Assembly: GCF_028435365.1 (NCBI RefSeq)
Contig: NZ_JAGTJJ010000001.1
Coordinates: forward strand, 1,116,001 to 1,180,000
Direction of reading: 5' to 3'
Source of the DNA: Polyangium jinanense
Lineage (GTDB): Bacteria > Myxococcota > Polyangia > Polyangiales > Polyangiaceae
Length of the DNA: 64,000 nt
Every line of letters begins with the position of its first letter. Within the stretch, counting starts at the first letter, position 1. The notes beneath the pieces were generated by a model that had not been told where the DNA came from, ran no database searches, and worked only from the letters and a program-made list of their open reading frames with translations. The position numbers and the translations under genes are program-made. Below, one piece after another: positions 30,092-37,570 of this stretch.

Positions 30092-30351
30092 GCGAGCACG
30101 AGAAAGAGCCGCCGAGCACCCCCGCGGTGCTGACGGACGAACAGGCCGCGCGAGTCCGGGAACGACTCGAACGCTTCGCCCGAGGGACGAGCGTGCGGAT
30201 CGCCGCGCGGAGCCTCGGCTACGCCAGGCGCTACATGCACGCGGTGATCGCGGGCGAGATCCGCCCGTCGGTGCACTTCGCCGCCCAGGTGGCGCGCGTG
30301 ACGCGTGTGGATCTGGCCGCCCTTCTCGGGCTTCCCGGTGCGGCGCCGTGA
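30088..30351 (+). CDS. Small helix-turn-helix-like protein of the element
   Basis: An 87-aa protein, GTG start overlapping the previous stop (GTGA). The segment VRIAARSLGYARRYMHAVIAG followed by HFAAQVARVTRVDLAALLGL has the layout of an XRE-like DNA-binding domain and is weakly similar to the preceding protein, suggesting an old duplication. The next gene again starts at a GTG overlapping this stop, so four consecutive genes are translationally coupled. Confidence 0.5.
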   Translation: MSEHEKEPPSTPAVLTDEQAARVRERLERFARGTSVRIAARSLGYARRYMHAVIAGEIRPSVHFAAQVARVTRVDLAALLGLPGAAP

Positions 30352-30941
30352 TCCGCTACCGCGCCTCCCCCGGTGGGGGCGCGCCGATTGTCGAGGCGGA
30401 CGCGGGGGACATCGAGGCCATGCGCCCGATGCTCCTCCGTCATGCCCGAGTGATCGGCGTGGAACGGCGGCACGTGGACGACGTCGTGCAGGACACGATG
30501 ATCACGACGTGGGAAGCCCTGAACGAGGGACGTGTCCGCGGCGGGGAGCGCACGCCGCCCGATGCGGCCCTGCGTGGCTTCGCCCGCACAACGGCGTGGT
30601 TTCACGCCATGAACCTCTCGCGGCGCGGCTCAGGACGCGAGGATCCCGTGTCCTCGCTCCGATCAGTGCCGATCCTCCTGTCGCCGGATCCAATGCAGGC
30701 GATCGAGGCGGCGGACCTGCTCGCGCGGGTCATGGCGTCGAGTCCGAAGGTCGCCCACGTCGTGGCGCTCGCCGCGCGCGGGCTCATCGGGTCGGATGCG
30801 GCGCGAGCCGTCGGGCAACCGCGGGCGACGTACCACGCCCACGAGAAGAAGCTCCGCGCCGCCCTCCGCAAGCTCGGCGCGGCTCCCGCCCCGAAGCAGG
30901 CTCCACGCCCCACGTGGAAGCAGCGGAAGCGGAAGCGCTGA
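30348..30941 (+). CDS. ECF-like RNA polymerase sigma factor of the element
   Basis: A 197-aa protein. Region 2 is recognisable in RRHVDDVVQDTMITTWEAL and in RGFARTTAWFHAMN; region 4 is a weak helix-turn-helix in LIGSDAARAVGQPRATYHAH. This is the layout of ECF or phage-type sigma factors. It would direct RNA polymerase to element promoters. GTG 30348 overlaps the preceding stop. A strong hairpin follows 10 bp after the stop codon. Confidence 0.6.
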   Translation: MIRYRASPGGGAPIVEADAGDIEAMRPMLLRHARVIGVERRHVDDVVQDTMITTWEALNEGRVRGGERTPPDAALRGFARTTAWFHAMNLSRRGSGREDPVSSLRSVPILLSPDPMQAIEAADLLARVMASSPKVAHVVALAARGLIGSDAARAVGQPRATYHAHEKKLRAALRKLGAAPAPKQAPRPTWKQRKRKR

Positions 30942-30950
30942 ACGTCGAGA

Positions 30951-30972
30951 GGGCGCCCTCCGCTGGGCGCCC
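30951..30972 (+). terminator. GC-rich hairpin after the sigma-like gene
   Basis: GGGCGCCC, loop TCCGCT, GGGCGCCC form a perfect 8-bp stem 10 bp after the stop codon. There is no long T run, so termination strength is uncertain. Confidence 0.55.
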
Positions 30973-31182
30973 GATCGTCTCAGTATCCGGTCAAAGCAAC
31001 ACGCATCACAACCAACAACCATCACGACCCAACCTACGTTTTTCCTGGGAGCGCAATCTTTTCGCTTGCAGTTAGATGCATTCCGTGAATCAAAACGGGG
31101 CGCCGCGAAAACATGTTGACAACGCGGCAAAAACCCCGGGGAACGACGGCGACACGCCTATCGCCTGCTGACATAAAAACCG

Positions 31183-31212
31183 TTGACGTTTGGCGGCGTC
31201 CGCTGGTATGCT
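31183..31212 (+). promoter_or_regulatory. Sigma-70-type promoter of the element
   Basis: TTGACG (31183-31188), an 18-bp spacer and TATGCT (31207-31212) precede the gene starting at 31264, with the expected transcript start near 31219. Such a good match is rare in this GC-rich DNA and lies within the integrated element. Confidence 0.5.
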
Positions 31213-31263
31213 GTTCAAGCCAAAGGCTAGACGAGCGCGGATTGCCCCCGTACGGTGGGGCGC

Positions 31264-31701
31264 ATGCCGAATGCATCTTCTCGCCAGCCCTTCGCCCCCC
31301 CCACGGTCGCGATCGAGCTTCCCGTCGGTGTAATCACCATGGTCGCTCCGCGCGCCGCGTTCGTATCGCAGAGAACGTCGCTCGACCTGCTCGGGATCCC
31401 GCGGGATCGTTACCTTGCACTGGTCCGCGCGCCGGGATTCCCGCTGCCTGTCACCCCGATTGGCAAACTCCGCATGGTCGACACGGAGGCGATGATCGCC
31501 TACTTGCGCGCGCTCGGCGCGGCGCCTCCGAACCTCAACAGGGAGGAGCATCCCGTCGAGAACGACACGGACCTTGCCGCCGAGCCGAGCCCCGAGAGTG
31601 AGGACTCCGCCGCGCGGAAGCTCGGCTCCGATCTCGGCTTCACCTTCACGGATCAGCCTGCGTCCGATGCGCCTGCATCGCGGCGTCGGAGCAGGAGGTG
31701 A
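31264..31701 (+). CDS. Element protein with helix-turn-helix-like N-terminal half
   Basis: A 145-aa protein. The middle, LDLLGIPRDRYLALVRAPGFPLPVTPIGKLRMVDTEAMIAYL split over residues 37-78, resembles MerR/excisionase-type winged helices that bind DNA at attachment sites. The acidic C-terminal half (NDTDLAAEPSPESED) is probably disordered. By position and fold it could be the excisionase, but this is inference. It is preceded by a sigma-70-type promoter and followed 6 bp later by the next gene. Confidence 0.5.
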   Translation: MPNASSRQPFAPPTVAIELPVGVITMVAPRAAFVSQRTSLDLLGIPRDRYLALVRAPGFPLPVTPIGKLRMVDTEAMIAYLRALGAAPPNLNREEHPVENDTDLAAEPSPESEDSAARKLGSDLGFTFTDQPASDAPASRRRSRR

Positions 31702-31707
31702 TCGGCC

Positions 31708-32625
31708 ATGACCGAGACATCGACGCCGAAGGCCGCGGCGCTCACGTTCGTCGCGCTTGAACGCGTGCACATGGGCGCGTGTCGTCTTGAAACTCAGCCG
31801 AGTGCGTCGGCTCTCGTGCAGGCGATCGTGCTGGAAACACTCGTCCGAAAGGCCAATAGGGATGGGGCCATCGAGAGTACGCACGGGTTGACCCTTGCCA
31901 AGGTCGCAGGCGCCTACATGTCAACCGAGACTGTCCGAAAGACCATATACGTATTGAATGCACGAGGCGTGACGAACATACGTCTAGAGGGCGATCTCCT
32001 CATTGGTACGATTGTGCGGTTCGTCTATGATGCGGCATTGCCTCCCCCAACGCCTGCAAGCCCAAAGCAGAAGGTGAACCGCGCGCGCCGCACACAGAGG
32101 GCTCCGGACTCGGATAGTCCCCCCCGTGCGCGTCACGCACCCATGAAGGACGCGGATGAGTCGCCGCCGGAGTGCGTACCGCGCACCTCGCCGGAGTGCG
32201 TACCGCGCACCTCGCCGGAGTGCGTACCGCGCACCTACTCTCCTTATAGTTCTCCCTCTATAGTAGACTACGAAGGGAGACTATTAGGGAGAGATGATGG
32301 GAGACTATTAGGGAGGGATGATGGATCCAGGGAGAGGACGAAGACCGAGTACGCGGAGTCCATCACCAGTGACGATGTGCTGGCTGCGATCGGCGCGTAC
32401 TACGCCCCTGGTCTGGCGAAAGGGGACCGCCAGGCGCTTCACCTCGCGCTATCGAAGGCGGATCCGGATCAACTCGCGAAGATTTCGCCATACGAGTTAT
32501 ATCGCATTCCGCCCGCGATCCACGACGACATTCCTGCGCTGGTAGCTCTGCGAAAAGCTCGCATGGCTACCACGGACCACTGGGGACGCCCCGTTTTGAA
32601 GCAAGCGAACGTGCCGCGCTCTTGA
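31708..32625 (+). CDS. Element protein with winged-helix-like N terminus and short internal repeats
   Basis: A 305-aa protein. Residues about 25-110 look like a winged helix (GLTLAKVAGAYMSTETVRKTIYVLN), as in small replication or partition proteins. A repeated segment follows: SPECVPRT three times and GRLLGRDD twice, encoded by 24-bp tandem repeats. The DNA around 32238-32330 is A/T-rich for this genome. The C-terminal region (about 225-305) is helical. It may be a replication initiator or regulator; no catalytic motif is visible. Confidence 0.5.
   Translation: MTETSTPKAAALTFVALERVHMGACRLETQPSASALVQAIVLETLVRKANRDGAIESTHGLTLAKVAGAYMSTETVRKTIYVLNARGVTNIRLEGDLLIGTIVRFVYDAALPPPTPASPKQKVNRARRTQRAPDSDSPPRARHAPMKDADESPPECVPRTSPECVPRTSPECVPRTYSPYSSPSIVDYEGRLLGRDDGRLLGRDDGSRERTKTEYAESITSDDVLAAIGAYYAPGLAKGDRQALHLALSKADPDQLAKISPYELYRIPPAIHDDIPALVALRKARMATTDHWGRPVLKQANVPRS
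32164..32235 (+). repeat. 24-bp tandem repeat, three units, inside the element gene
   Basis: Three near-identical 24-bp units starting at 32164, 32188 and 32212 encode SPECVPRT. The period is a multiple of three, so unit number can change without breaking the frame. Confidence 0.8.
32275..32322 (+). repeat. Second 24-bp tandem repeat, two units
   Basis: Units at 32275-32298 and 32299-32322 differ at one base and encode GRLLGRDD twice. Just upstream, TCTCCCT (about 32251-32257) pairs with AGGGAGA in the first unit to form a possible hairpin. Confidence 0.75.
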
Positions 32626-33084
32626 TTGCTCTCGGATGCCAGGCCCCTGCCAAGCCGCAAAGTTTAGGTTTGTGCCCCAATGTGGGGAACTGCTTACCCA
32701 TACACACATTGTCACACACGACCATGCTCGCCCCTCGCTCCGCAGCCCTGCCACGATGCCCTTTAGAACAGCCGCCAAGGGGGCAAGGACGCATCGAGAG
32801 GCGGCGCCGCTACCCGGGCACGCCCGATCGCAGCACGGGCCCGTCTCGCGCGAGCAAACGGGAAGTGACCGGCGACCAGCACGGCAGCCGACGACGACCT
32901 GCTCGACCTGCTCGACCTCGGGCCCGGCGACCAGCACGGCAGCCGACGACGACCTGCTCGACCTGCTTACTTCGGTGGTTATGAGCCAACGCAGTACCGG
33001 AGCCTGCAACGCGACTTGACAGACACATTGCCGTTCTTGTAACTGTCGAGCGAGTGCCTATTGGCGGGATTGAGGCAAAAAAAA
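32626..33084. other. Intergenic region with decayed repeats
   Basis: About 460 bp without a convincing gene. CCCCA-ATG-TGGGG at about 32678-32690 can form a hairpin after the preceding stop codon. A 44-bp direct repeat lies at 32869-32967. The phrase TAADDDLLDLL appears in two different frames, which suggests debris of a former coding region. Confidence 0.5.
32869..32967 (+). repeat. 44-bp direct repeat
   Basis: 32869-32912 and 32924-32967 are identical 44-bp copies 55 bp apart. Because 55 is not a multiple of three, the duplication would break any reading frame across it. Confidence 0.75.
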
Positions 33085-33483
33085 ATGGACTTAATGATCG
33101 CATTTGTCGTTACATTCGGCATTGCCACGGCGATAGCGGCTGCACTATTGTCGGCGAGAGACCGACTACGAAAGAGACGGGAGCAGGCGCGCTTGCAGGC
33201 AATCGCCCAACGGGAAGCCGAGCAGAAAGCGGCTCGCCTCGAAGACCTAATCAGCAGATTTGGCGAACGGGATGCGACGCGAATTATTGACGGAACGATA
33301 TGGCAGGGCGCGACACGGGAGATGGTGATCGAAGCGTTGGGCGAGCCACTTGACATTGACGAGCGGGTGACTGCGAAACAGACACGCCATATATTCAAGT
33401 ACCATCAATTGGGCAAGAACCGATACGGCTTGCGCGTCACGCTGGAAGACGATCTCGTTGTGGGATGGGAAACCAAGGGATAG
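33085..33483 (+). CDS. Small membrane-anchored protein with BamE/SmpA-like domain
   Basis: A 132-aa protein. ATG 33085 has GAGG nine bases upstream. A transmembrane helix (LMIAFVVTFGIATAIAAAL) is followed by a basic coiled stretch, then IWQGATREMVIEALGEPLD and a YGLRVTLEDDLVVGW ending, which is the pattern of the small BamE/SmpA-type fold. Composition is less GC-rich than the chromosome, consistent with acquired cargo. Function within the element is unknown. Confidence 0.55.
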   Translation: MDLMIAFVVTFGIATAIAAALLSARDRLRKRREQARLQAIAQREAEQKAARLEDLISRFGERDATRIIDGTIWQGATREMVIEALGEPLDIDERVTAKQTRHIFKYHQLGKNRYGLRVTLEDDLVVGWETKG

Positions 33484-33612
33484 GGACGAGGTGGGGCTAA
33501 AACGGGCACGTCGCAGAGTAGTGTGGTCGGACAATCAAGGTCCGCGTTCTCTAATCACCGCTTGCAGCCGAGCGGACTCGGCCGGATGATCGAGGCTCAC
33601 GGCAAGACAAGC

Positions 33613-33647
33613 GGCGCCTCCCCCCGCTGGAACCGGAGAGAGGCGCC
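33613..33647. other. 8-bp inverted repeat upstream of the integrase
   Basis: GGCGCCTC (33613-33620) and GAGGCGCC (33640-33647) can pair around a 19-nt loop, 20 bp before the integrase start. It could be an RNA hairpin or a recombinase arm site; a second palindrome, GCCGAG-CGGA-CTCGGC, lies near 33568-33583. Confidence 0.4.
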
Positions 33648-33667
33648 TACCCCCAAACCCACAACCG

Positions 33668-35692
33668 ATGGGCCGGAGGCTCACCTTGACTAGCACCACG
33701 ACAAACGACGGGACAAATTCCCGGGGCGGGCGGCCGATCACCGGCGAAGCCTGCTTCCGCGCGAACGGCTACGGAGTCCGGATCACCCTCGCCGGAAAGC
33801 GCACAACGATCCGCCTCTCGGCGCTCGGACGAACCGAGACACCGGAGGCGACCACGCGCGCCGGACGCTACCGCGACGTGATCGCCACGCTCGCCCGCGA
33901 CGGTCGAGCGCTTCCCCATGCCACGCTCGAACCTCTCGCGCGGTCGCTCGCCGCCCTGCCTGAGACGCGACTCGACGCGGCGCGGGAAGTTATGGAGTTG
34001 CTGCTCGGCGCGAGACGCCCCGCAAACGAGCTTGCCGCCGTGCTCGGCGGCATCGTCTCGGCCCCGAGTGACGACGCCGCGCGCGCCGCGGTTCGACTCG
34101 CCCGCCTCGCCGCCGACGGCCGCGCCGCCCTGCCGCAAGACGCACCTTCGGCCGACTGGATCACGCCGGGCCTCTCGCCCGATCGCGCCGCCCTGCTCGC
34201 GCCGAGCCCGGGCACGACGCCGGGCACCTTCGGCCACGTGGCCGAGCTTTGGATGGCTGGAAAACTCGCCGCCGCATTTCCGGGCCGCGTGCGCGCAAAG
34301 CAGAGTCACGCGGCCGATCGTCCCGCCCTCGCCCACGTGCTCCCTGTGCTGGCGAAAGTCCCGGTTCGCGGCTTCACGCTCGACCATGGGGAGGCGGCGC
34401 TCTCGGCCATCCCGACGCGTATCGGGCCGACGTATCGGGCTCGGATCGCCATGACGGTGCGGCAGCTCCTTTCCTATGCCGTGTTTCCGCTTCGGTGGGC
34501 GAAAGAGAACCCGCTGCCGCCGCGCTGGGTTCCGCAAGGCCGATCGAAGCTCGAACGACAGATCCTCATGCCCCGCGAGGAGCACGCCGTGCTCGCCTGC
34601 CGCGCGATCCCCGTGTGGCTCCGCGTCTTCATGGCGTGGCAAGCGCGGCAGGGGACGCGCTACGCGGACGCGTCGCGGCTCACCCTCGCGTCGATCACGT
34701 TCCAGGGCGAGCGCGCCACGATCACGCTCTGCAAGACGAAGGATCGCGATCCGCGTTCGTGGGCGCTCGACGCCGACGACACCGCGATGATCCGCGCATG
34801 GCTCACCTATCGTCGGAAACAGGGAGAGCAACTCGGGCCGACGTCACCCTTGTTTGTCGGAGCAAACGGCGGTCCCTTGTCGGGCTCGAACCTGGCCGAG
34901 ACGATCCGCGTTGCCATCTGGGACGCGGGGATCCGCCGCGCCTCGCTCTTCACACGGACCGAGCACTCATGGCCGCATGAAGAGCACGACCTCCGCGCGC
35001 TCTTCTGCACGTACTCTCTCGCCAAGGGGCGCCCGTTGTCCTGGATCACGGATCGGACGGGACACACGCTCGACGCGCTAGAGGGGTATCAACGTCCCTC
35101 GCGCCGGTGGGCCGAGACGGAGCTAGGAGACCTCGCGCCGAGCGTCCGCGCGATTCCTGAGCTTGCAGCGCTCGTCGGCCTCGCTCCTCTCCCCCCGCCC
35201 CGACTGGTGCGCAACCCCGGTGACATGACCGAGCGACCGCACACGGCGATGACGTGGCGCCAAAAGGTTTCGGCCCAAGCTTCGCAACGGCAGCAGCCCC
35301 GGCGACACGCGGGATCGCACAAACCCGCGAAAGCACAGGAGAAAGAGAAAACGCCCGCGGAGGCGCGGGGAAGAAGGGGTCCGGGAACCCGCGCCCCCGC
35401 GAGCGGCGTGACGCACGACGGTCGACCAACGCACCGTCGTGCCACGACGTCCCTTCTAAACGACCTCGGATGCTTTTGCAACACTGTTGCATCGAGCCGT
35501 TCGCTTGACGCGCCCCGCCTCTCTTTCCAAGATGCCGGAGCGATGCGGACCCCGCGATCCTCCGAGGTAAAACGTTACGCGGCGATGGCCGCGCGGATGG
35601 CGACGTCGTGCGCAGCCAAGTCCTTGGTTGCTCCGAGGCGCGGTACAGCGCACAGGACGAGGGTTGACCGACGTCCCAACCGGGATGCATGA
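33668..35692 (+). CDS. Tyrosine recombinase (integrase) whose C terminus crosses the attachment core
   Basis: A 674-aa open frame. The catalytic domain (about residues 290-490) shows the first Arg in WQARQGTRYADAS, the box HDLRALFCTYSLAKG, DRTGHTLDALEGY with the His and the likely nucleophile Tyr. The N-terminal 280 residues hold an AP2-like/arm-binding region and a SAM-like domain. From residue 572 on, the frame passes through the 21-bp core (35362-35382) into chromosomal DNA and into a duplicated vanW start, so these last 103 residues (KRYAAMAARMATS and so on) are an accident of integration. On the excised circle it would instead end with 136 residues encoded at 29361-29768. Confidence 0.85.
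   Translation: MGRRLTLTSTTTNDGTNSRGGRPITGEACFRANGYGVRITLAGKRTTIRLSALGRTETPEATTRAGRYRDVIATLARDGRALPHATLEPLARSLAALPETRLDAAREVMELLLGARRPANELAAVLGGIVSAPSDDAARAAVRLARLAADGRAALPQDAPSADWITPGLSPDRAALLAPSPGTTPGTFGHVAELWMAGKLAAAFPGRVRAKQSHAADRPALAHVLPVLAKVPVRGFTLDHGEAALSAIPTRIGPTYRARIAMTVRQLLSYAVFPLRWAKENPLPPRWVPQGRSKLERQILMPREEHAVLACRAIPVWLRVFMAWQARQGTRYADASRLTLASITFQGERATITLCKTKDRDPRSWALDADDTAMIRAWLTYRRKQGEQLGPTSPLFVGANGGPLSGSNLAETIRVAIWDAGIRRASLFTRTEHSWPHEEHDLRALFCTYSLAKGRPLSWITDRTGHTLDALEGYQRPSRRWAETELGDLAPSVRAIPELAALVGLAPLPPPRLVRNPGDMTERPHTAMTWRQKVSAQASQRQQPRRHAGSHKPAKAQEKEKTPAEARGRRGPGTRAPASGVTHDGRPTHRRATTSLLNDLGCFCNTVASSRSLDAPRLSFQDAGAMRTPRSSEVKRYAAMAARMATSCAAKSLVAPRRGTAHRTRVDRRPNRDA
35345..35382 (+). 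repeat. Right attachment-like direct repeat (copy 2)
   Basis: Matches 29325-29362 with four differences; the last 21 bases are identical. It lies in frame inside the integrase gene, encoding part of EARGRRGP. Confidence 0.65.
35413..35442. terminator. 10-bp inverted repeat downstream of the right core
   Basis: GCACGACGGT (35413-35422) and ACCGTCGTGC (35433-35442) form a perfect stem with a 10-nt loop. It lies in what appears to be the chromosomal flank and may have been the terminator of the oxidoreductase gene before the element inserted. Confidence 0.45.
35504..35592 (+). repeat. 89-bp direct repeat, left copy (vanW 5' end duplicate)
   Basis: Differs from 37566-37654 only at 35548-35549 (GA instead of AG). 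It covers the sequence from just before TTGACG to codon 17 of the vanW-like gene. Confidence 0.9.
35543..35692 (+). pseudogene. Truncated duplicate of the vanW-like gene start
   Basis: An ATG at 35543 reads MRTPRSSEVKRYAAMAA, identical to the start of the vanW-like gene at 37605 except for one residue (T instead of A), and then loses similarity and stops at 35692. By chance it is in the same frame as the integrase read-through. Confidence 0.8.
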
Positions 35693-35742
35693 TCCCAGTG
35701 CCGAACGTGTGGTGAGATCAGGAACGATAGAGAAGGACGGAA

Positions 35743-36180
35743 ATGGCGCATTCCACGGAGATGCCGACCAGCAGCCTGTTCCTGTTACCTGATCTCCTTC
35801 GCAACCCATGGTTGAGGAGGGGTATTGATCGCCTCCGTGTGATCTCCGGCCATGCAGCTCGAGCGACGTTGCCTGCGGAGTTGACGGTCGACGCGGCACT
35901 CGCAAAGCTGTCGCAGGCAGGGCTTGCTTGTGGGCGTGGCCCAGGGGAGCGCGTTCACATCCTGGGAGGCACGAGCGCCTTCCTTGACTGCGGCATTCGA
36001 GGCTTCGAGCGCCCCTTCATGATCTTGGAGGAGCCCGAAGGGCACTTCACCGCAGCGGTTGCTGGCGTTCGACCCTTTGCCGACGAAGAAGTCACCGTTG
36101 CTACCCTCACCCAGGCGGTCGAGTTTATCCTCCGAGTTTACCGCGATCGAGGCATGCTCTCTGCCGAGGTCGGTCGTTGA
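35743..36180 (+). CDS. Unknown 145-aa protein, first gene of the protease cassette
   Basis: ATG 35743 has AAGGA seven bases upstream. The protein has an N-terminal helix pair (SLFLLPDLLRNPWLRRGIDRL), a short helical repeat (VDAALAKLSQAGLACG) and a mixed C-terminal part (FMILEEPEGHFTAAVAGV, then LTQAVEFILRVYRD). I do not recognise a family, catalytic residues or membrane segments. Position before two protease genes in one transcript suggests an adaptor, substrate or sensor for them. Codon use is less extreme than in the chromosome around it. Confidence 0.6.
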   Translation: MAHSTEMPTSSLFLLPDLLRNPWLRRGIDRLRVISGHAARATLPAELTVDAALAKLSQAGLACGRGPGERVHILGGTSAFLDCGIRGFERPFMILEEPEGHFTAAVAGVRPFADEEVTVATLTQAVEFILRVYRDRGMLSAEVGR

Positions 36181-36215
36181 TCGAACGACATATCGAGATC
36201 AGCGCGACCTGAACA

Positions 36216-36671
36216 ATGTGTCGAGAACCGACCATTCTCATGGTCCGGCAGGAACTGCCGATGTCATGCGGCGCCGCCTGCGTGCGTCAGATCTTGCTAG
36301 AGGCGCAGATCGACGTGCCCGAGGCGACCATCCGCGACATCGCAGGTTACCACCCAGAGATGCCCATGCTTCTGGACGGATTAGCCGACGCCCTCACTGT
36401 GCTCCATCCTGGCGCGACCTATAGACATGGCGGAGTTCGGCCCGAAGACCTTGACGCTCTGGCAGGAAAAGCACCCTTCATCGCCCTACTGCGGATGCCT
36501 TCGCGACACTTCGTCATCGTCGATGAGGTCGGCTCGACTGACGTCCGCCTACGTGATCCTGCTGGAACGGAAGCAGAACCGTCAGTTGGCGCGGTCGTGG
36601 TGATGAAGCGGGCGACGTTCCTCGAGCGATGGACACGAGCGTACAATGGTGTCCTGTGGCGAGTTGGATGA
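36216..36671 (+). CDS. Papain/C39-like cysteine protease
   Basis: A 151-aa single-domain protease. The motif RQELPMSCGAACVRQIL supplies the oxyanion Gln12 and the nucleophile Cys18; SRHFVIVDEV supplies His98; LRDPAG supplies Asp114. This is the order and spacing of C39-like papain-fold peptidases. There is no transporter domain, no signal peptide and no propeptide, so it is probably a free cytoplasmic protease rather than a bacteriocin-processing one. It lies 35 bp after the unknown gene and 15 bp before the serine protease. ATG 36240 is a weaker alternative start. Confidence 0.75.
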   Translation: MCREPTILMVRQELPMSCGAACVRQILLEAQIDVPEATIRDIAGYHPEMPMLLDGLADALTVLHPGATYRHGGVRPEDLDALAGKAPFIALLRMPSRHFVIVDEVGSTDVRLRDPAGTEAEPSVGAVVVMKRATFLERWTRAYNGVLWRVG

Positions 36672-36686
36672 GGAGATCGACGATCC

Positions 36687-37442
36687 ATGGATGTCCAGGA
36701 TAAGATCAGGTTCGTCCAATCGACCATCGAGCCGATGGCCCTGCACACGTACCCGCACATCGCTGGCTTCGTTGCCATCGAAGATGACACCGGTCGTCAC
36801 GTCGGGTCCGCGCTGCGCTGCGCGGTCGCTGGTCGCAACATCATCATCACAGCAGCGCACGTCGTCCGTGAGGCACGGAGCGGTGGACGGTTCGCCGTCA
36901 CTGCGGTGCGTGGCGAGGCACCTTTCGAGTTGCACGGCGATCCTGCCCGTATCGACGACGAGTTCGACGTGGCAGCGTACTTCCTCCCCGCCGAGTACCC
37001 CACCCATGGGCTCGCGTTCTGGCCCAAGGAGCGCATCGATCCCTACGAGGAGAAGCTCTCGACGGACTATCTCTTCGTACATGGCTTCCCTGGAGTCCGC
37101 TCGCGATTCAGCCCGCTCCTTGGCAGCCTCGCGAAACAGTCGCTTCCGTACGGGGTCATGCTGCGAGAGGACGAGCTTCCCGCCAGCATGAAGCCGTTCC
37201 AGTTCGCGATGGACTTCGATCCCACGAACATGTTCTTGCGCGATGGCAACGCCGCCGACTGGCTTGATCCCCACGGCCTCTCGGGTAGCCCAGTGTGGCG
37301 CATCGGCGCGAGCGGGCAGCGTGTCGACGCGTGGAAGCCCGATCTCTGCCTGCTCGTCGGCATCGTTACGACGTGGTGCCCAGACGAGAAGCTGATCCTT
37401 GCGACGAAGGTGGCACCTCTTCTCGATCTCCTTCGGGGGTGA
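36687..37442 (+). CDS. Trypsin-like serine protease
   Basis: A 251-aa protease of the chymotrypsin fold with no signal peptide or PDZ domain. Catalytic triad: His58 in ITAAHVV, Asp94 in DEFDVAAYFLP, Ser199 in GLSGSPVW. AGGAG lies upstream of ATG 36687. Cytoplasmic trypsin-like proteases next to small genes are a known theme in bacterial conflict and signalling systems, in which the protease is the effector; whether that applies here is inference. Its stop codon overlaps the start of a 42-aa frame (TGATG). Confidence 0.8.
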   Translation: MDVQDKIRFVQSTIEPMALHTYPHIAGFVAIEDDTGRHVGSALRCAVAGRNIIITAAHVVREARSGGRFAVTAVRGEAPFELHGDPARIDDEFDVAAYFLPAEYPTHGLAFWPKERIDPYEEKLSTDYLFVHGFPGVRSRFSPLLGSLAKQSLPYGVMLREDELPASMKPFQFAMDFDPTNMFLRDGNAADWLDPHGLSGSPVWRIGASGQRVDAWKPDLCLLVGIVTTWCPDEKLILATKVAPLLDLLRG

Positions 37443-37570
37443 TGCACACCGCTGCCAGAGCATTGAACGGGCTGCACGACGCGATGACTGCGATGCTCCA
37501 GCGCAAGGAGGATGAGCGCGGCGTGTGGGACCGACCGCTGACTCCCCCGAACAACACTTCCCTTTCTTGA
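37442..37570 (+). CDS. 42-aa product ending in the right repeat (possibly truncated)
   Basis: ATG 37442 overlaps the protease stop (TGATG), consistent with translational coupling. The product has one amphipathic helix (ALNGLHDAMTAMLQRKEDE). Its last codons and stop lie at the first bases of the 89-bp repeat, so the frame probably was longer and was cut when the cassette inserted. Could also be a genuine small peptide. Confidence 0.4.
   Translation: MHTAARALNGLHDAMTAMLQRKEDERGVWDRPLTPPNNTSLS

Larger units (their letters stand above)
30942..31263. other. Intergenic region of the element
   Basis: 322 bp between the sigma-like gene and the next gene. It contains a GC-rich hairpin at 30951-30972 and a sigma-70-type promoter at 31183-31212; the middle is A/T-richer than the chromosome. 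No ORF in it looks real. Confidence 0.5.
29342..35382 (+). mobile_element. 6.0-kb integrative element with tyrosine recombinase
   Basis: The segment is bounded by two copies of a 21-bp identical core (29342-29362 and 35362-35382), each preceded by 17 further bases that differ at four positions. It contains a tyrosine recombinase at the right end and a left-end cluster of small, overlapping genes with DNA-binding character, plus a sigma-factor-like protein. No capsid, portal, relaxase or conjugation gene is visible, so it is either a small integrative element or a satellite that needs a helper. The right core lies inside the integrase gene. Seen: repeats and gene content. Inferred: excision as a 6,020-bp circle. 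Confidence 0.7.

Noticed and set aside
31126..31160. A second promoter starting with TTGACA at 31126
   Set aside because: No acceptable -10 hexamer lies 16-19 bp downstream; the TTGACG/TATGCT pair further right fits better.
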